Positions 1-9,241 of a stretch of 64,000 bases of DNA are shown here, piece after piece. The stretch comes from Topomyia yanbarensis (taxonomy: Eukaryota > Arthropoda > Insecta > Diptera > Culicidae), in contig NC_080672.1 in NCBI RefSeq assembly GCF_030247195.1, positions 396,321,037 to 396,385,036 of the forward strand, written 5' to 3'. Below the pieces are notes generated by a model. It worked only from the letters and a program-made list of their open reading frames with translations. It was not told where the DNA came from and searched no databases. How positions within the stretch are numbered: the first letter of the stretch is position 1; each line of letters begins with the position of its first letter. The translations under genes were made by a program, and so were the position numbers.

Positions 1-2
1 CC

Positions 3-746
3 AAGGTGATCGAGAGTTTGGGTATCGAAGTTGAAACTGATCTTGGTATCATTTTTATTGCTGCAGCCTATTTGCCTTTTCAGTGCACTGGCGAGCAAAT
101 GAATTTCTTGAAAGGAGACTTACAAAAACTTACAAGAAATGGGTCGAAATTCTTCATAATCGGTGATTTTAACGCCAAACACCGAGCCTGGAATAATGCT
201 CAAAGCAATTCCAACGGTAAACTACTTTTTAATGATGGCTCTGCTGGTTATTATTCAATTTTGTTCCCGAATGGTCCTACATGCTATTCGTCTGTAAGGA
301 ATCCATCAACAATTGATTTGGTTTTGACAGATCAAAGTCACCTTTGTAGCGAATTGATTACACATGCTGACTTTGATTCTGATCATCTTCCAGTAACTTT
401 TTCACTTTCTCAAGAAGCTGTTTCCAGTCCCATTAGCTCAGTGTTCAATTATCACAAAGCGAATTGGGAAAGGTACAAAACTTATATTGAGAATAATTTT
501 AATCATGACCTTGATTTACAAAATAAAGCTGACATTGATACGGCATTACAAAATTTAAGTATATCTATAGTTGATGCTAGAAATTTATCAGTACCAACAA
601 CACAGAAAAAATTTAATACTCCTATTATTGACGACGATCTTCAACTTCTGATTCGCTTAAAGAATGTTCGAAAACGTCAATATCAACGTTCTCGTGATCC
701 TACTATGAAATGGATCTATCAGGATCTACAAAAAGAAATTAATTAA
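3..746 (+). pseudogene. LINE endonuclease domain (Jockey/Juan-like), partial
   Basis: This partial ORF encodes most of an APE-type endonuclease, the enzyme that nicks target DNA to prime reverse transcription. Visible motifs are an AAYLPF block (the usual A-x-Y-x-P motif), IGDFNAKH (catalytic Asp and Asn), STIDLVLTD and the terminal SDHLPV (catalytic Asp and His). The N-terminal QWN and E-x-W motifs lie left of the window. The frame ends at a stop near 743. Homologous linker coding continues in another frame with a second stop at about 795, so a frameshift plus a nonsense change separate it from the RT. Confidence 0.8.
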
Positions 747-870
747 TCATAGATTCACACTCTTAAGAAATGAAGATTTCGCGAAAGAGGTTGAATAAAT
801 CAAGCCAAATTCTAAACCTTTCTGGAAACTTTCTAAGGTTCTTAAGAAACCTCAGAAACCAATTCCAGCT

Positions 871-2436
871 TTGAAGGAAGGTGACCACATACTTCTTACA
901 AACGAAGAAAAAGCCCAAAAACTTGCTCAGCAGTTTGAAAGCGTCCATAATTTCAATCTCAACATTGTGAGTCTTATTGAAACCGCAGTCTTACAAAAAT
1001 ATGAAAACGTTTCAAATCCAGTATTGTCTCTAGACGATATTGTTGAAATCCATCATGAAAAAGTTAAAAAATATGAAAGCATGATGGAATTTTCAACATT
1101 CTTCTTAAAAACCTTTCCGAAATCACCATGAGATTTGGGCAAAATATTCAACAAATGTTTTGAATTAGCATACTTACCTGAAAGATGGAAAAATGCCAAG
1201 ATTATTTCTATTTTGAAGCCAGATAAAAACCCAGCAGAAGCATCTAGCTATCGACCAATTAGCTTACTCTCTTCTATTAGTAAATTATTTGAAAAAATCA
1301 TCCTAACTAGAATGATGTCACATATCAATGAGAATTCTATTTTTCTTCCTGAGCAGTTTGGATTTCGTATTGGACATTCAACTACTCATCAACTTGTGAG
1401 AGTAACTAGCATGATAAAGGAAAATATCTCAGAGGGCTATTCCACTGGAGTTGCTCTTCTAGACATCGAAAAAGCTTTCGACAGTGTTTGGCACAAAAGT
1501 TTAATTGCCAAAATGTGGGATTTCAATTTTCCAATTTACATGATAAAGATAATTAAAAATTATCTTACTGACCGTACCCTACAGGTTTCTTATCAGAATT
1601 GTAAATCTAATAAGCTACCCGTTAAAGCAGGCGTCCCTCAAGGATCAAGCGTCGCACCAATCCTATACAATATTTTTACCTCTGAGCTTCCAAATCTACC
1701 TACAGGCTGTAAAAAGTCACTTTTCTGTGATGATACTAGCATCTCAGCCACTGGTAGGAGTCTTCGTATTACCTGCAGTCGACTGCAACGAAGCTTGAAT
1801 ATTTTCAATGATTACCTAAAAAAAGGAAAATTTCCACTAATGCGGCAAAAACACAATTGATTGTGTTTCCGCATAAGCCAAGAGCTTCTTCTCTTAAACC
1901 AAATAATAACCATATTATTAAATTTAATGGTTTGAATTTAACGTGGAGAGATCATGTTAAATACTTGGGTTTGATTTACGATAAAAACTCACTTTTAAGG
2001 AATCCAAACAAAATGCAACAAATATATAAAATGTTTATACCCTCTTATAAATAGGAATTCTAGGCTCTGCCTAAAGAACAAACTATTAATTTATAAACAA
2101 ATATTTAGACCGGCAATGCTATATGCAGTGCCAATCTTGGCAAGTTGTTGTGCTACTTGGAAGAAAACGTTACAAAGAATTCAGAATAAAATTCTGAAAA
2201 TGATTTTGAAGCGTCCTCCCTGGTTTAGTACAAATGAGTTGCACAGACTCGCAAATATAGAAACATTAGAAATTATGACGAACAGTATTATAAGCAACTT
2301 CCGACAAAAATCGTTGCAATCTTCAATTGCAACGATTATCTCTCTTTATAGTTTAGAAGTTCAGAGCCGTAGCAACCTAAGGGGCAAGAGGGGGCTTTGC
2401 CCCCCCCCAGGCGTTTTGCGCCGAGCGAAATTATAG
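871..2436 (+). pseudogene. LINE reverse transcriptase (Jockey/Juan-like), frameshifted
   Basis: The linker at 871-1131 is followed by the main RT frame at 1135-1860 and C-terminal pieces at 1857-2054 and 2116-2436, each in a different frame. RT motifs in order are SSYRPISLLSS, EQFGFRIGHSTTHQL, LLDIEKAFDSVWH (motif A, catalytic Asp), AGVPQGSSVAPILYNIFTS (motif B) and LFCDDTS (motif C). The C-terminal part keeps a YLGL motif and a region of the kind RIQNKILKMILKRPPW. Four or more disruptions make it inactive. Confidence 0.82.
2388..2430. other. Two adjacent GC-rich hairpins
   Basis: A stem of the form GGGGGC-ttt-GCCCCC is followed at once by a GGCG-ttttg-CGCC stem. These GC blocks stand out against AT-rich flanks at the 3' end of the Juan-like coding region. 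Function unknown. Confidence 0.5.
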
Positions 2437-2526
2437 ATTAATCAAATAAAAAGCAAGAGGACTATTTGTATATTGAATACTGTGTTAATTAGTATCGACC
2501 CGAAATTTCATCGCCGCAAATGGCCG

Positions 2527-2660
2527 CGCTTCATGAAACACCGCGCCTAGACGATCTGTAATAATATAGCAAATTGCACAATGAAGGGCCGAATGAGAAC
2601 ACAAATTGTTCAAAAATTAGATGCAGTCTTGTCGATGTACGGCTGCTCCAACTGGTGTGG
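2527..2660 (+). repeat. Dispersed repeat A, copy 1
   Basis: A segment that begins at the word GGCCGCGCTT and continues through GATCTGT, ATAAT, GAAGGGC and ACACA-TTGTTC blocks recurs in the same orientation at about 33181-33330. The two copies are diverged, roughly two thirds identical by eye. I see no ORF. It lies between the Juan-like LINE and the foldback element. Confidence 0.45.
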
Positions 2661-2803
2661 ATGTTACCTGCACTGCAAGCCACTTCCACTCTGCACAGTG
2701 TTTTAAAACGTCGTTTTCGTGTTCAAAATTAATAGCGTCTAAACCCTTTATTTTTAGAAGTATAGATTGTTCGGAGAAGTTGTTGCCCTTATGATTGCGC
2801 ATT

Positions 2804-3876
2804 AGATTCCTAGTCCCACTAGGATTACTTGCTCCAAATTTGAAGCAAATTGGACAAGTCTAGCTACCGGACCAACGTGCTTGAAGTTTGTATGGGATTT
2901 TTCGACATTTTACATGGAGAAAACTCAATAACTCGCATTTTCACCGCTAGGTGTCACTGTATGCATCGTATTATCATTTTAAGTGAAAATAAGAAAGATA
3001 ATTTAATTGCCTACAACTTTGTCAAAGAACACTAGTGAATCCACCTTTGTTAAAAGAAGTTATTAAACTTTTAATGAGGTGATGTATGAGTCAGTTTTGC
3101 ATGGGGCCTAGCAGTGCATGGTTGTGTATCAGTACTCGATTCGCACGAACTAAACATTGTTGTGAAATAATCGTTAGGTTTAGGCCAATAGTATGTTCAG
3201 AAGAGTTGTAGTAAGTAATACGAGTCATGTTTTGGTTAGAAAATTTTAGTTCCAGATTTTACCGCATAGATGGCGCCAACACTAACTTTTCAACGAAAAG
3301 AGATAGAGATTAGGTGTCTTCCACAAAGTTGTAGAACAGGAATGTTTGAATAATTCTTCCGAACATTTCGATATTCTATCTCACTTCTACGAAAAGTTAG
3401 TGTTGGCGCCCTCTATGCGGTCACAGGTGGAACTAAAATTTCCTAACCAAAACATAACTCGTATTATGTACTACAATTCCTCTGAACATACTATTCAGCT
3501 AACTCTAACCATTATCTCTTAAAACTGTATAGTTGGTTGGAATAGAGTACCGATACACAACCATGCACTGCTAGGCCCCATGCAAAACTGACTCATACAT
3601 CCCTTCGCTAAAAGTTTAATAACTTCTTTTAACAAAGCCGGATTGACTAGCAGTCTTCGAAAAAGTTGTAGATAATTAAATTATCTTTCTTATTTTCACT
3701 TACAGTGATAATATGATGCATACAGTGCCACCTAGCGGCGAAAATTCTAGCTAGTGTGTTTTCTCCATGAAAATATTCGAAAAATCCCATACAAACTTCA
3801 GGCACGTTGGTCCGGTAGCTAGACTTGTCCGATTTGCTTCAAATTTGAAGCAAGTACTCCTAGTAGGACTAGGAAT
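2804..3876. mobile_element. Foldback element with ~0.5-kb inverted arms
   Basis: Two arms of about 500 bp are inverted copies around a short centre at about 3320-3360. The left arm starts GATTCCTAGTCCCACTAGGA and the right arm ends with its near-exact reverse complement at 3857-3876. Matching blocks throughout include the ATGGGGCCTAGCAGTGCATG word (left 3100-3119, right reversed 3563-3582) and GGCGCCAACACTAACTTTTC (3272-3291 against 3391-3410). There is no coding capacity, so it is probably a non-autonomous DNA element. No clear target duplication was found at the ends. Confidence 0.75.
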
Positions 3877-4890
3877 CGACTCAGGGGTGGGCCGATTGAG
3901 TTTTCAAAAATTCATTATTTTTCTGGGCACTCTATTGCGCATGCGATCCAGAAGTATATCGTTTAGTTAATTCACCTAAAAGCAGGCTTGCTGGAGCATC
4001 ACTCATGATGCCAAAATGAGGTGAGGTATCAATATTCTGAGGAGGACTTCACACACCTCTCCAATAGCAGAAAAAAACTCTTCTCCCACTCAACAAGCAA
4101 ACTCATCATCAGAGGTGATGACTTGTTCAATGATTAGAGGATGTTATGTGCATCACACAGGAGAGGCGAGAGCGCAAAACTGATTGAAGATGGGTTGGAA
4201 TCCCTCTTCCAAAATGCTGAGGGTGTGGAGCGCGAGAGTGATTGTTTCCCTCTTTTGTTTTAATGGAATTTTGTCTGCTGCGTAGGATGGGGATATAAGT
4301 ATAATTTTCGTGGTGTAGATCAGTGCTTCGTGGAATATGGATATCATCATGTGGTGGGAATGTAAGAGGCTGGAGGACCCAGTTTTGACTCTACTGTGGC
4401 AAACGGCCTTGAGCACTTCTTGTACACAGGTTTCAATTGAGCGAGGATTCAGTGGCCTTGGTAAAATACTAACGATCAGACAACCCTAAGCTCGGAAAAT
4501 TTAAAATCAATCCTATTCGTCAAACGCAAAAACACCATAAAAAATATTTTGATTTTGAAATCTAATACAACATGAAATCACTTCCAAGTAAAATGGGTGC
4601 AAAATATTCGATTCTATTCTAGCGTTCTTTCTCAATAAAATTTAAAAAAAAATGTTTTTATCAAATAGTTTCGTTTTTATTTCTATTATAGATTGTTTTG
4701 GCCGGTTAGTTTCCAAGTAATGAAGTTTTAAAAAAATAGTGTTTATTTATTACTAAATGTCAAAGTAGAAAGTTTGTGCGGATTAATTTCCAATGGGCAA
4801 TACATTTTTAAAATGAGATAATTATCGACAGCAATATTTAAAATTATATGTAGTCGAAAATTTTATGCTATTCTGATTGTCTTTCAACGC
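3877..4890. other. No gene recognised
   Basis: This is AT-rich sequence with no supported gene. A short minus-strand open frame at 4153-4416 has no recognisable domain. The stretch at 4000-4150 is rich in CTCATCATGAGG-like words, and a loosely similar stretch lies at 8340-8540, but the match is too weak to call a repeat pair. Confidence 0.4.
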
Positions 4891-5405
4891 TAGGGTAATG
4901 AGCCTATTTTCGGCCTGTTTCTATTATCACCCTACTAATTTGTAGCCGTTGGTTAGAGCAGTTTTTCCCATCTTTGTCCAACGCATTGGTTTAAAAGGTA
5001 AGGCAATAATTGGAACATTCGATTCGAGTTTTCGTTGCGCTTAAATACGAACATTTTACAGCTTTCATACCAATTCAATCAGATTCACAAATTTTGTTTT
5101 CGAACTCGAAACGCTTCTCCATAAATAGTTTAGTTATAGGTTTGTAAGAGGTTTACCTCTTTTCCCTATATTCGGAGCAGAATACGAAGCTTCTTATTTT
5201 GATACTGATTTCACTAAATAATCCCCCTAGAAGAGAAATAATGTTTTAAACAGATTGATTGACATTTGTAAATTTTCATTGCAATGTATTAAAAATTGGG
5301 TGAGTGGCATTGAATTTTCAGGAAGAAACTCGAAAAAATGCGGTGTACACACTAACTTAAAACCTCCTATACTAATCGTTTAGAAATTTCGCAGAGTTCT
5401 TTCTC

Positions 5406-5560
5406 TCATTGCCCAGATACCTACGGGAGTGCTTTACAACATCATTATTATTTTTTAAATAACATGTTAACCGATTTTTTAACGAATGTATTGCCTTCAA
5501 AGTGCAATGAAAAATTTGAAAAAATAAAGGCTGCTCTCATTACTCCTTATCATCTTCACT
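5406..5560 (+). repeat. Dispersed repeat B, copy 1
   Basis: The block CATTGCCCAG, followed by a TATTATT run, AACATGTTAA and a TCAAAGT-ACGAAAAA-like stretch, recurs in the same orientation at about 46968-47130. The copies are diverged. It is internal to the TA-flanked carcass, which suggests that the second copy derives from a related element. Confidence 0.45.
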
Positions 5561-6057
5561 TATAGCAAAAAAACATTTTCTGAGACCTTTGGCACCAAAA
5601 CATTAGTTACGTTGTCCAGACTTAGCCGATTTCTAGAAAGTTCTAAAGAGAACAACTGCACCTTTCCAAAGCTATGCTGTATTATTCTGTTATGAAAGAA
5701 ATATTGTGCTAAATTGCGACAATAATAAGAAAATTGTCATGTTTTGCATTTTTTTCATGACAAATATGCAAATGGTTCAACATTCTTCCAAAGGCATGTT
5801 ATGGTTCTAATAAGAATTCGGAAGAACATTTAATTTTGTTATAAATCAATTTGGGGGCATGCAACATTTTTCAAAACATTTTGTGTTGCGCTATAGCCTA
5901 TGCTAGTTCACTTGAAAAGTTAAAAAATCACTATAGCACCGTGAAATGAGTTATGATGAAGTTTTGGTAACAAATTCTTAATCCACCTGGACAGTGCGTA
6001 ACGAATAAACGGTTTGCTTCAATAGAAACATATGTGTCACGTTTTAGCTTAGCTATG

Positions 6058-6065
6058 GGTGCCAT
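6058..6065 (+). repeat. Left target-site duplication of hAT-like element
   Basis: GGTGCCAT here matches GGTGCCTT at 7787-7794, with one mismatch in 8 bp. The length is typical of hAT insertion. Confidence 0.6.
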
Positions 6066-7448
6066 TAGGGTTCGTCGCGTTGCGGATGTGGGCGGTAAAT
6101 GGATAGTCCGCACCGCAACCGCAAAAAAAATAATAAAACCGCACCGCTTACCGCAACCGCATTGCATTTACAGCACTGCACCGCGCGGTAATGCGGTAAA
6201 AATTTTTAAAATTTTGCTATTTATTTTAAAAATTGTGCTGAAAAATTATTCATTTGTTTTGAGTAGCCATATATAGTAAAATGTAATTCTTATTTACACG
6301 AAAATTATCTTTGACGGACTCCTCAGAATGTAACTTTTATGAAAATATTCAACTTTGCAAGTTTTATTAAGAGGGGTGAGGGTTTTGGCGTGAAAAAACA
6401 CTTTTTCTCGATTTTTTTAAACTTTGAGTGAAGTGAACTGATCAAAACTTTTGTACATTATAGTGTATCATTTCAATAACATGCTGTAATTTTTCCATGC
6501 AAAAATATCGACAAACGACTCGGTGACGAAGCTTTTTGTAGAACGTCTCTGAAAAAACATGATTTGCGGTGTTACCTGCCATTCAAAAACTACTTAACCG
6601 ATTTCTTTCAAACTTTGTATACAGATTCTATGTAAAAACCCCTACGTTAAAGTTTCGAGGTAAATTTTCAATTAAGACAAAAACTGTCCAAACTATGCAA
6701 AATTTGGCATCTGGGCTAACTTTGACTTGTCACAATATGAAGGAAGACCTTGAGGGAGACTTTGAGAAACACAAAAAAATCGCAATGCCCTACACTAACT
6801 TCGAAAGCTTCACTTTCAAAAAGTTACAAAATACTCCTAACTGAAAAATATTATTTGTTAATTTGGTAGAAAATGTTCCCAGTTGGACAAACAATGGACG
6901 CACGCGAAAAAAAATCCTTCGAATTCGTTTGGTTTGATGATGATAATTACATTCTTTGGATTGTTTTTATCATTAGTCCATCTCTAAATTCTCCAAATTA
7001 ACCAAAACTCACAGTTGAGACAATGTCATCGAAAACGATTCATAATTCCACGATTTCCAAGAGGAATCAGGAGAAATGATGCATTTTGTAATTGGATTTG
7101 ACAGTAAAATTCAATTGTTTTTCAATGATTGGATTTTGCGTTTTATGTATTTGAAAAGGTTTATTTGTAATTTTTTTCTTTGAAGTATAAAATAAATAGT
7201 TTTCAAAATATGTCGTTAATATAATGGTGCCAAATTATATTGGACACAGCTTATAGATTTTATTTCTTAGTAACAGTATGTTTTATCATGTTTGAATGAC
7301 CAAAATGTAAAAAAATCAAGTAGCGATGGGTCGAATACAGATTATATTCAGATTTCTTTTCAAATCATTGTCAAGTCTATGGAAATTAGAGCAATTAAAT
7401 GTTTATCATGTTTCTCTATTGTAGGGTAATAAATAAAACTCCAACGTT

Positions 7449-7508
<60 letters not shown>

Positions 7509-7786
7509 TTCCTAATAATGACATTGCTAAGTATTCGTTCAGAAAATCAATCTAGTTGCGTCCTTCTTAAATGGTAAAAGTCATAGCTTTAATTCACTTT
7601 TTAATGCAGACTGCAGACTTTATCAATTATTTTTTGAAGTGCGGTTGCGGTAATACCGCGCGGTAAAAGCTCATTTCCCGCACCGCATCCGCGAGAAAAA
7701 GTGTCTCACCGCACCGCTGTTTTTGCGGTGCGGGTGCGGTAAACACCGCGCGGTTGCGGTAATTACCGCAACCGCGACGAACCCTA
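6066..7786. mobile_element. hAT-like non-autonomous element with GCGGT-rich subterminal arrays
   Basis: The ends are inverted copies reading TAGGGTTCGTCGCG inward and run on into dense arrays of ACCGC/GCGGT words (about 6080-6200 and 7640-7775). An 8-bp direct repeat with one mismatch flanks the element. The subterminal arrays of a short GC motif look like transposase-binding arrays. The interior is AT-rich with one 91-codon open frame (6569-6844) of no recognised family, so there is no transposase. The interior also carries a (GA)28 tract. Superfamily assignment is inferred from target-site length and architecture. The exact boundary could differ by 1 bp. Confidence 0.7.
7451..7506 (+). repeat. 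(GA)28 microsatellite
   Basis: An uninterrupted 56-bp GA dinucleotide tract lies inside the hAT-like non-autonomous element. Confidence 0.97.
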
Positions 7787-7794
7787 GGTGCCTT
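7787..7794 (+). repeat. Right target-site duplication of hAT-like element
   Basis: GGTGCCTT is the partner of 6058-6065, with one mismatch. Confidence 0.6.
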
Positions 7795-8604
7795 ACGTCA
7801 AAAAACGTAGCAATTTTTGATACCTAACTACTTCTTCCTAAACGAGTATTATATTTTAATAATATATCGCTTGGCAAATTATGGCCCCTTAAGGAGGGTA
7901 CTGTACTATTTTATCACATACGAGGCCTACAATCGATGAAATTTCTATAAATTGGCACCAACACGTTGGCTTCGTTCCTAAGAACCACTAGTAAAATAAT
8001 AAATGGCCCGAGAATGGTGGAATACTTCTGTTTGAGTGTAACGAAAACTCTAATCTGGTGCCCAAAATATCGCACTACCATTTAAGTCAAAAGATAGTAC
8101 AAATATATGGCAAACGCTACTCTAACCAATGGTTTCAAATGGGTTAAGAGCTAATTGTAATAGGGCGAAAAGAGGCTCATGACCCTATACATATTTGAAA
8201 ACTATGTATATATTTAAACAGTTGGATTGCTTCATGCAACGCTTAACTATACATTCATTTCAAAAAAAAATATATATCAGGAATAAACTTTGCACACGCA
8301 TCAAACCCATATAACAAAACCTCATTGCAACTAATCATTACCTCCTCACAAGGCGTGTGAGGACATCACAAACTCCTCTTGAATCATCATGAGGTGTAGC
8401 CCACTCTCCTCCACGGAGCAAATATCCCATGCGTAATAAAATATTTTTCCACATCATTTCGTTGAGCAAGAGAGGAACTCTCTCATTTTTCGGGTCCTCA
8501 CACACAACGGTAGAGATGCTCCCGTTGCATCATTCTTTTCTACCTCGTCCTGAGGGAGGGATATCAGCCCTCATTGTGTGTTGAAGTGTTTATAACAAGT
8601 CTGC

Positions 8605-8967
8605 CTAAAAGTAATATAATGGAATGTTATTTCGGAGCTTAAGCCAGATGTCGGTGTGGCGAATCCCGGGGAGCTGCCGGAATCCGATATACTGATATGA
8701 TTCGCCTCGAATCGTGTCCCGAATCATCTCACCTTCGTCGATCTCGCAATCTCCAGTCTCGACCAATAGCCCTGATAGTAGCGGAGCAGGTCGGCATTTC
8801 TCTAGGTCAAACGCTATACTGATGTCGCCACTAATTCTTTCGGCTAGTTTGATGGCTACACCCAGTCGTTCTGTCGAGTCAGCATAGATCTTGATGTCGT
8901 CCACGTAGAAAGTATGTGTCCTACTGTGCGGGATAAAAGAATCGTCTTGGAAGGTCCCCCTCAAGAT
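8605..8967 (-). pseudogene. R4/Dong-like LINE reverse transcriptase, C-terminal half
   Basis: This minus-strand frame holds RT motif B (LRGTFQDDSF, normally RGIFQGDSLSP) and motif C (TFYVDDIKIYA), then FDLEKC and a SYQYIGF block. This order is what I know from R4/Dong-type LINEs. The QG-to-QD change in motif B and the shortness of the fragment argue that it is dead. Its upstream half lies at 13302-13480, on the other side of the hAT insertion, in the same strand and frame across the duplicated target site. Confidence 0.65.
8960..8967 (+). repeat. Left target-site duplication of the hAT transposon
   Basis: CTCAAGAT is identical to 13294-13301. It fits the nTnnnnAn pattern associated with Ac-type hAT insertion. 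Confidence 0.92.
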
Positions 8968-9241
8968 CAGAGCTGAACAATTTCACTTATGTCATCGAAC
9001 AGTTGATATACTCTTGCATTCAACTATCACTTTTGCAAACCAACAGTCAGTTTGATACTGACATCGACAATTGTGCTGTCACCTTATCTGACTGAATGAC
9101 AGTGGTGCAAGCTGAATTGATATCCGCTTTGTCTGTCAACCGCTACCGGTATGCTGTCAGCTTACCGTAAACAACCAAATCGAACTCTCCGTAAACACAA
9201 TACTAGGCGAACCCGTGATTTGTTTTTAAATAGTGCTCATT

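Larger units (their letters stand above)
1..2436 (+). mobile_element. Jockey-clade (Juan-like) LINE, degenerate, enters from left edge
   Basis: This is the ORF2 region of a Jockey-clade non-LTR retrotransposon. The reading frame is already open at the first base, so the 5' end and ORF1 lie outside the window. In order it holds an APE-type endonuclease, a linker and a reverse transcriptase whose catalytic box reads FCDD instead of FADD, as I recall for Juan elements. The frame is broken by stops near 743 and 795, a stop at 1129-1131, a shift near 1855 and a stop near 2052. No poly(A) tail or target duplication was found. The 3' part runs into GC-rich hairpins at 2388-2430. Family assignment rests on protein motifs and is fairly secure at clade level. 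Confidence 0.85.
4893..8185. mobile_element. TA-flanked DNA transposon carcass with ~190-bp inverted ends
   Basis: The left end (4893 onward) starts GGGTAATGAGCCTATTTTC and the right end, read inward on the minus strand from 8185, starts GGGTCATGAGCCTCTTTTC. Both continue with shared blocks (GGTTAGAG, TTTGCCAT or TTTCCCAT, TTTTCGTT) for about 190 bp. A TA dinucleotide lies just outside each end (4891-4892 and 8186-8187), as in Tc1/mariner-type insertion. A third relative of this end is at 37790. No transposase frame survives. A hAT-like element (6066-7786) is inserted inside, so the original element would be about 1.56 kb. Confidence 0.65.

Noticed and set aside
4153..4416. 87-codon minus-strand frame
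   Set aside because: No domain, no context and no composition signal. It is within chance expectation.
8340..8540. Possible inverted partner of 4000-4150 (CTCATCATGAGG-like words)
   Set aside because: The shared words are short and low in information. The alignment does not extend.
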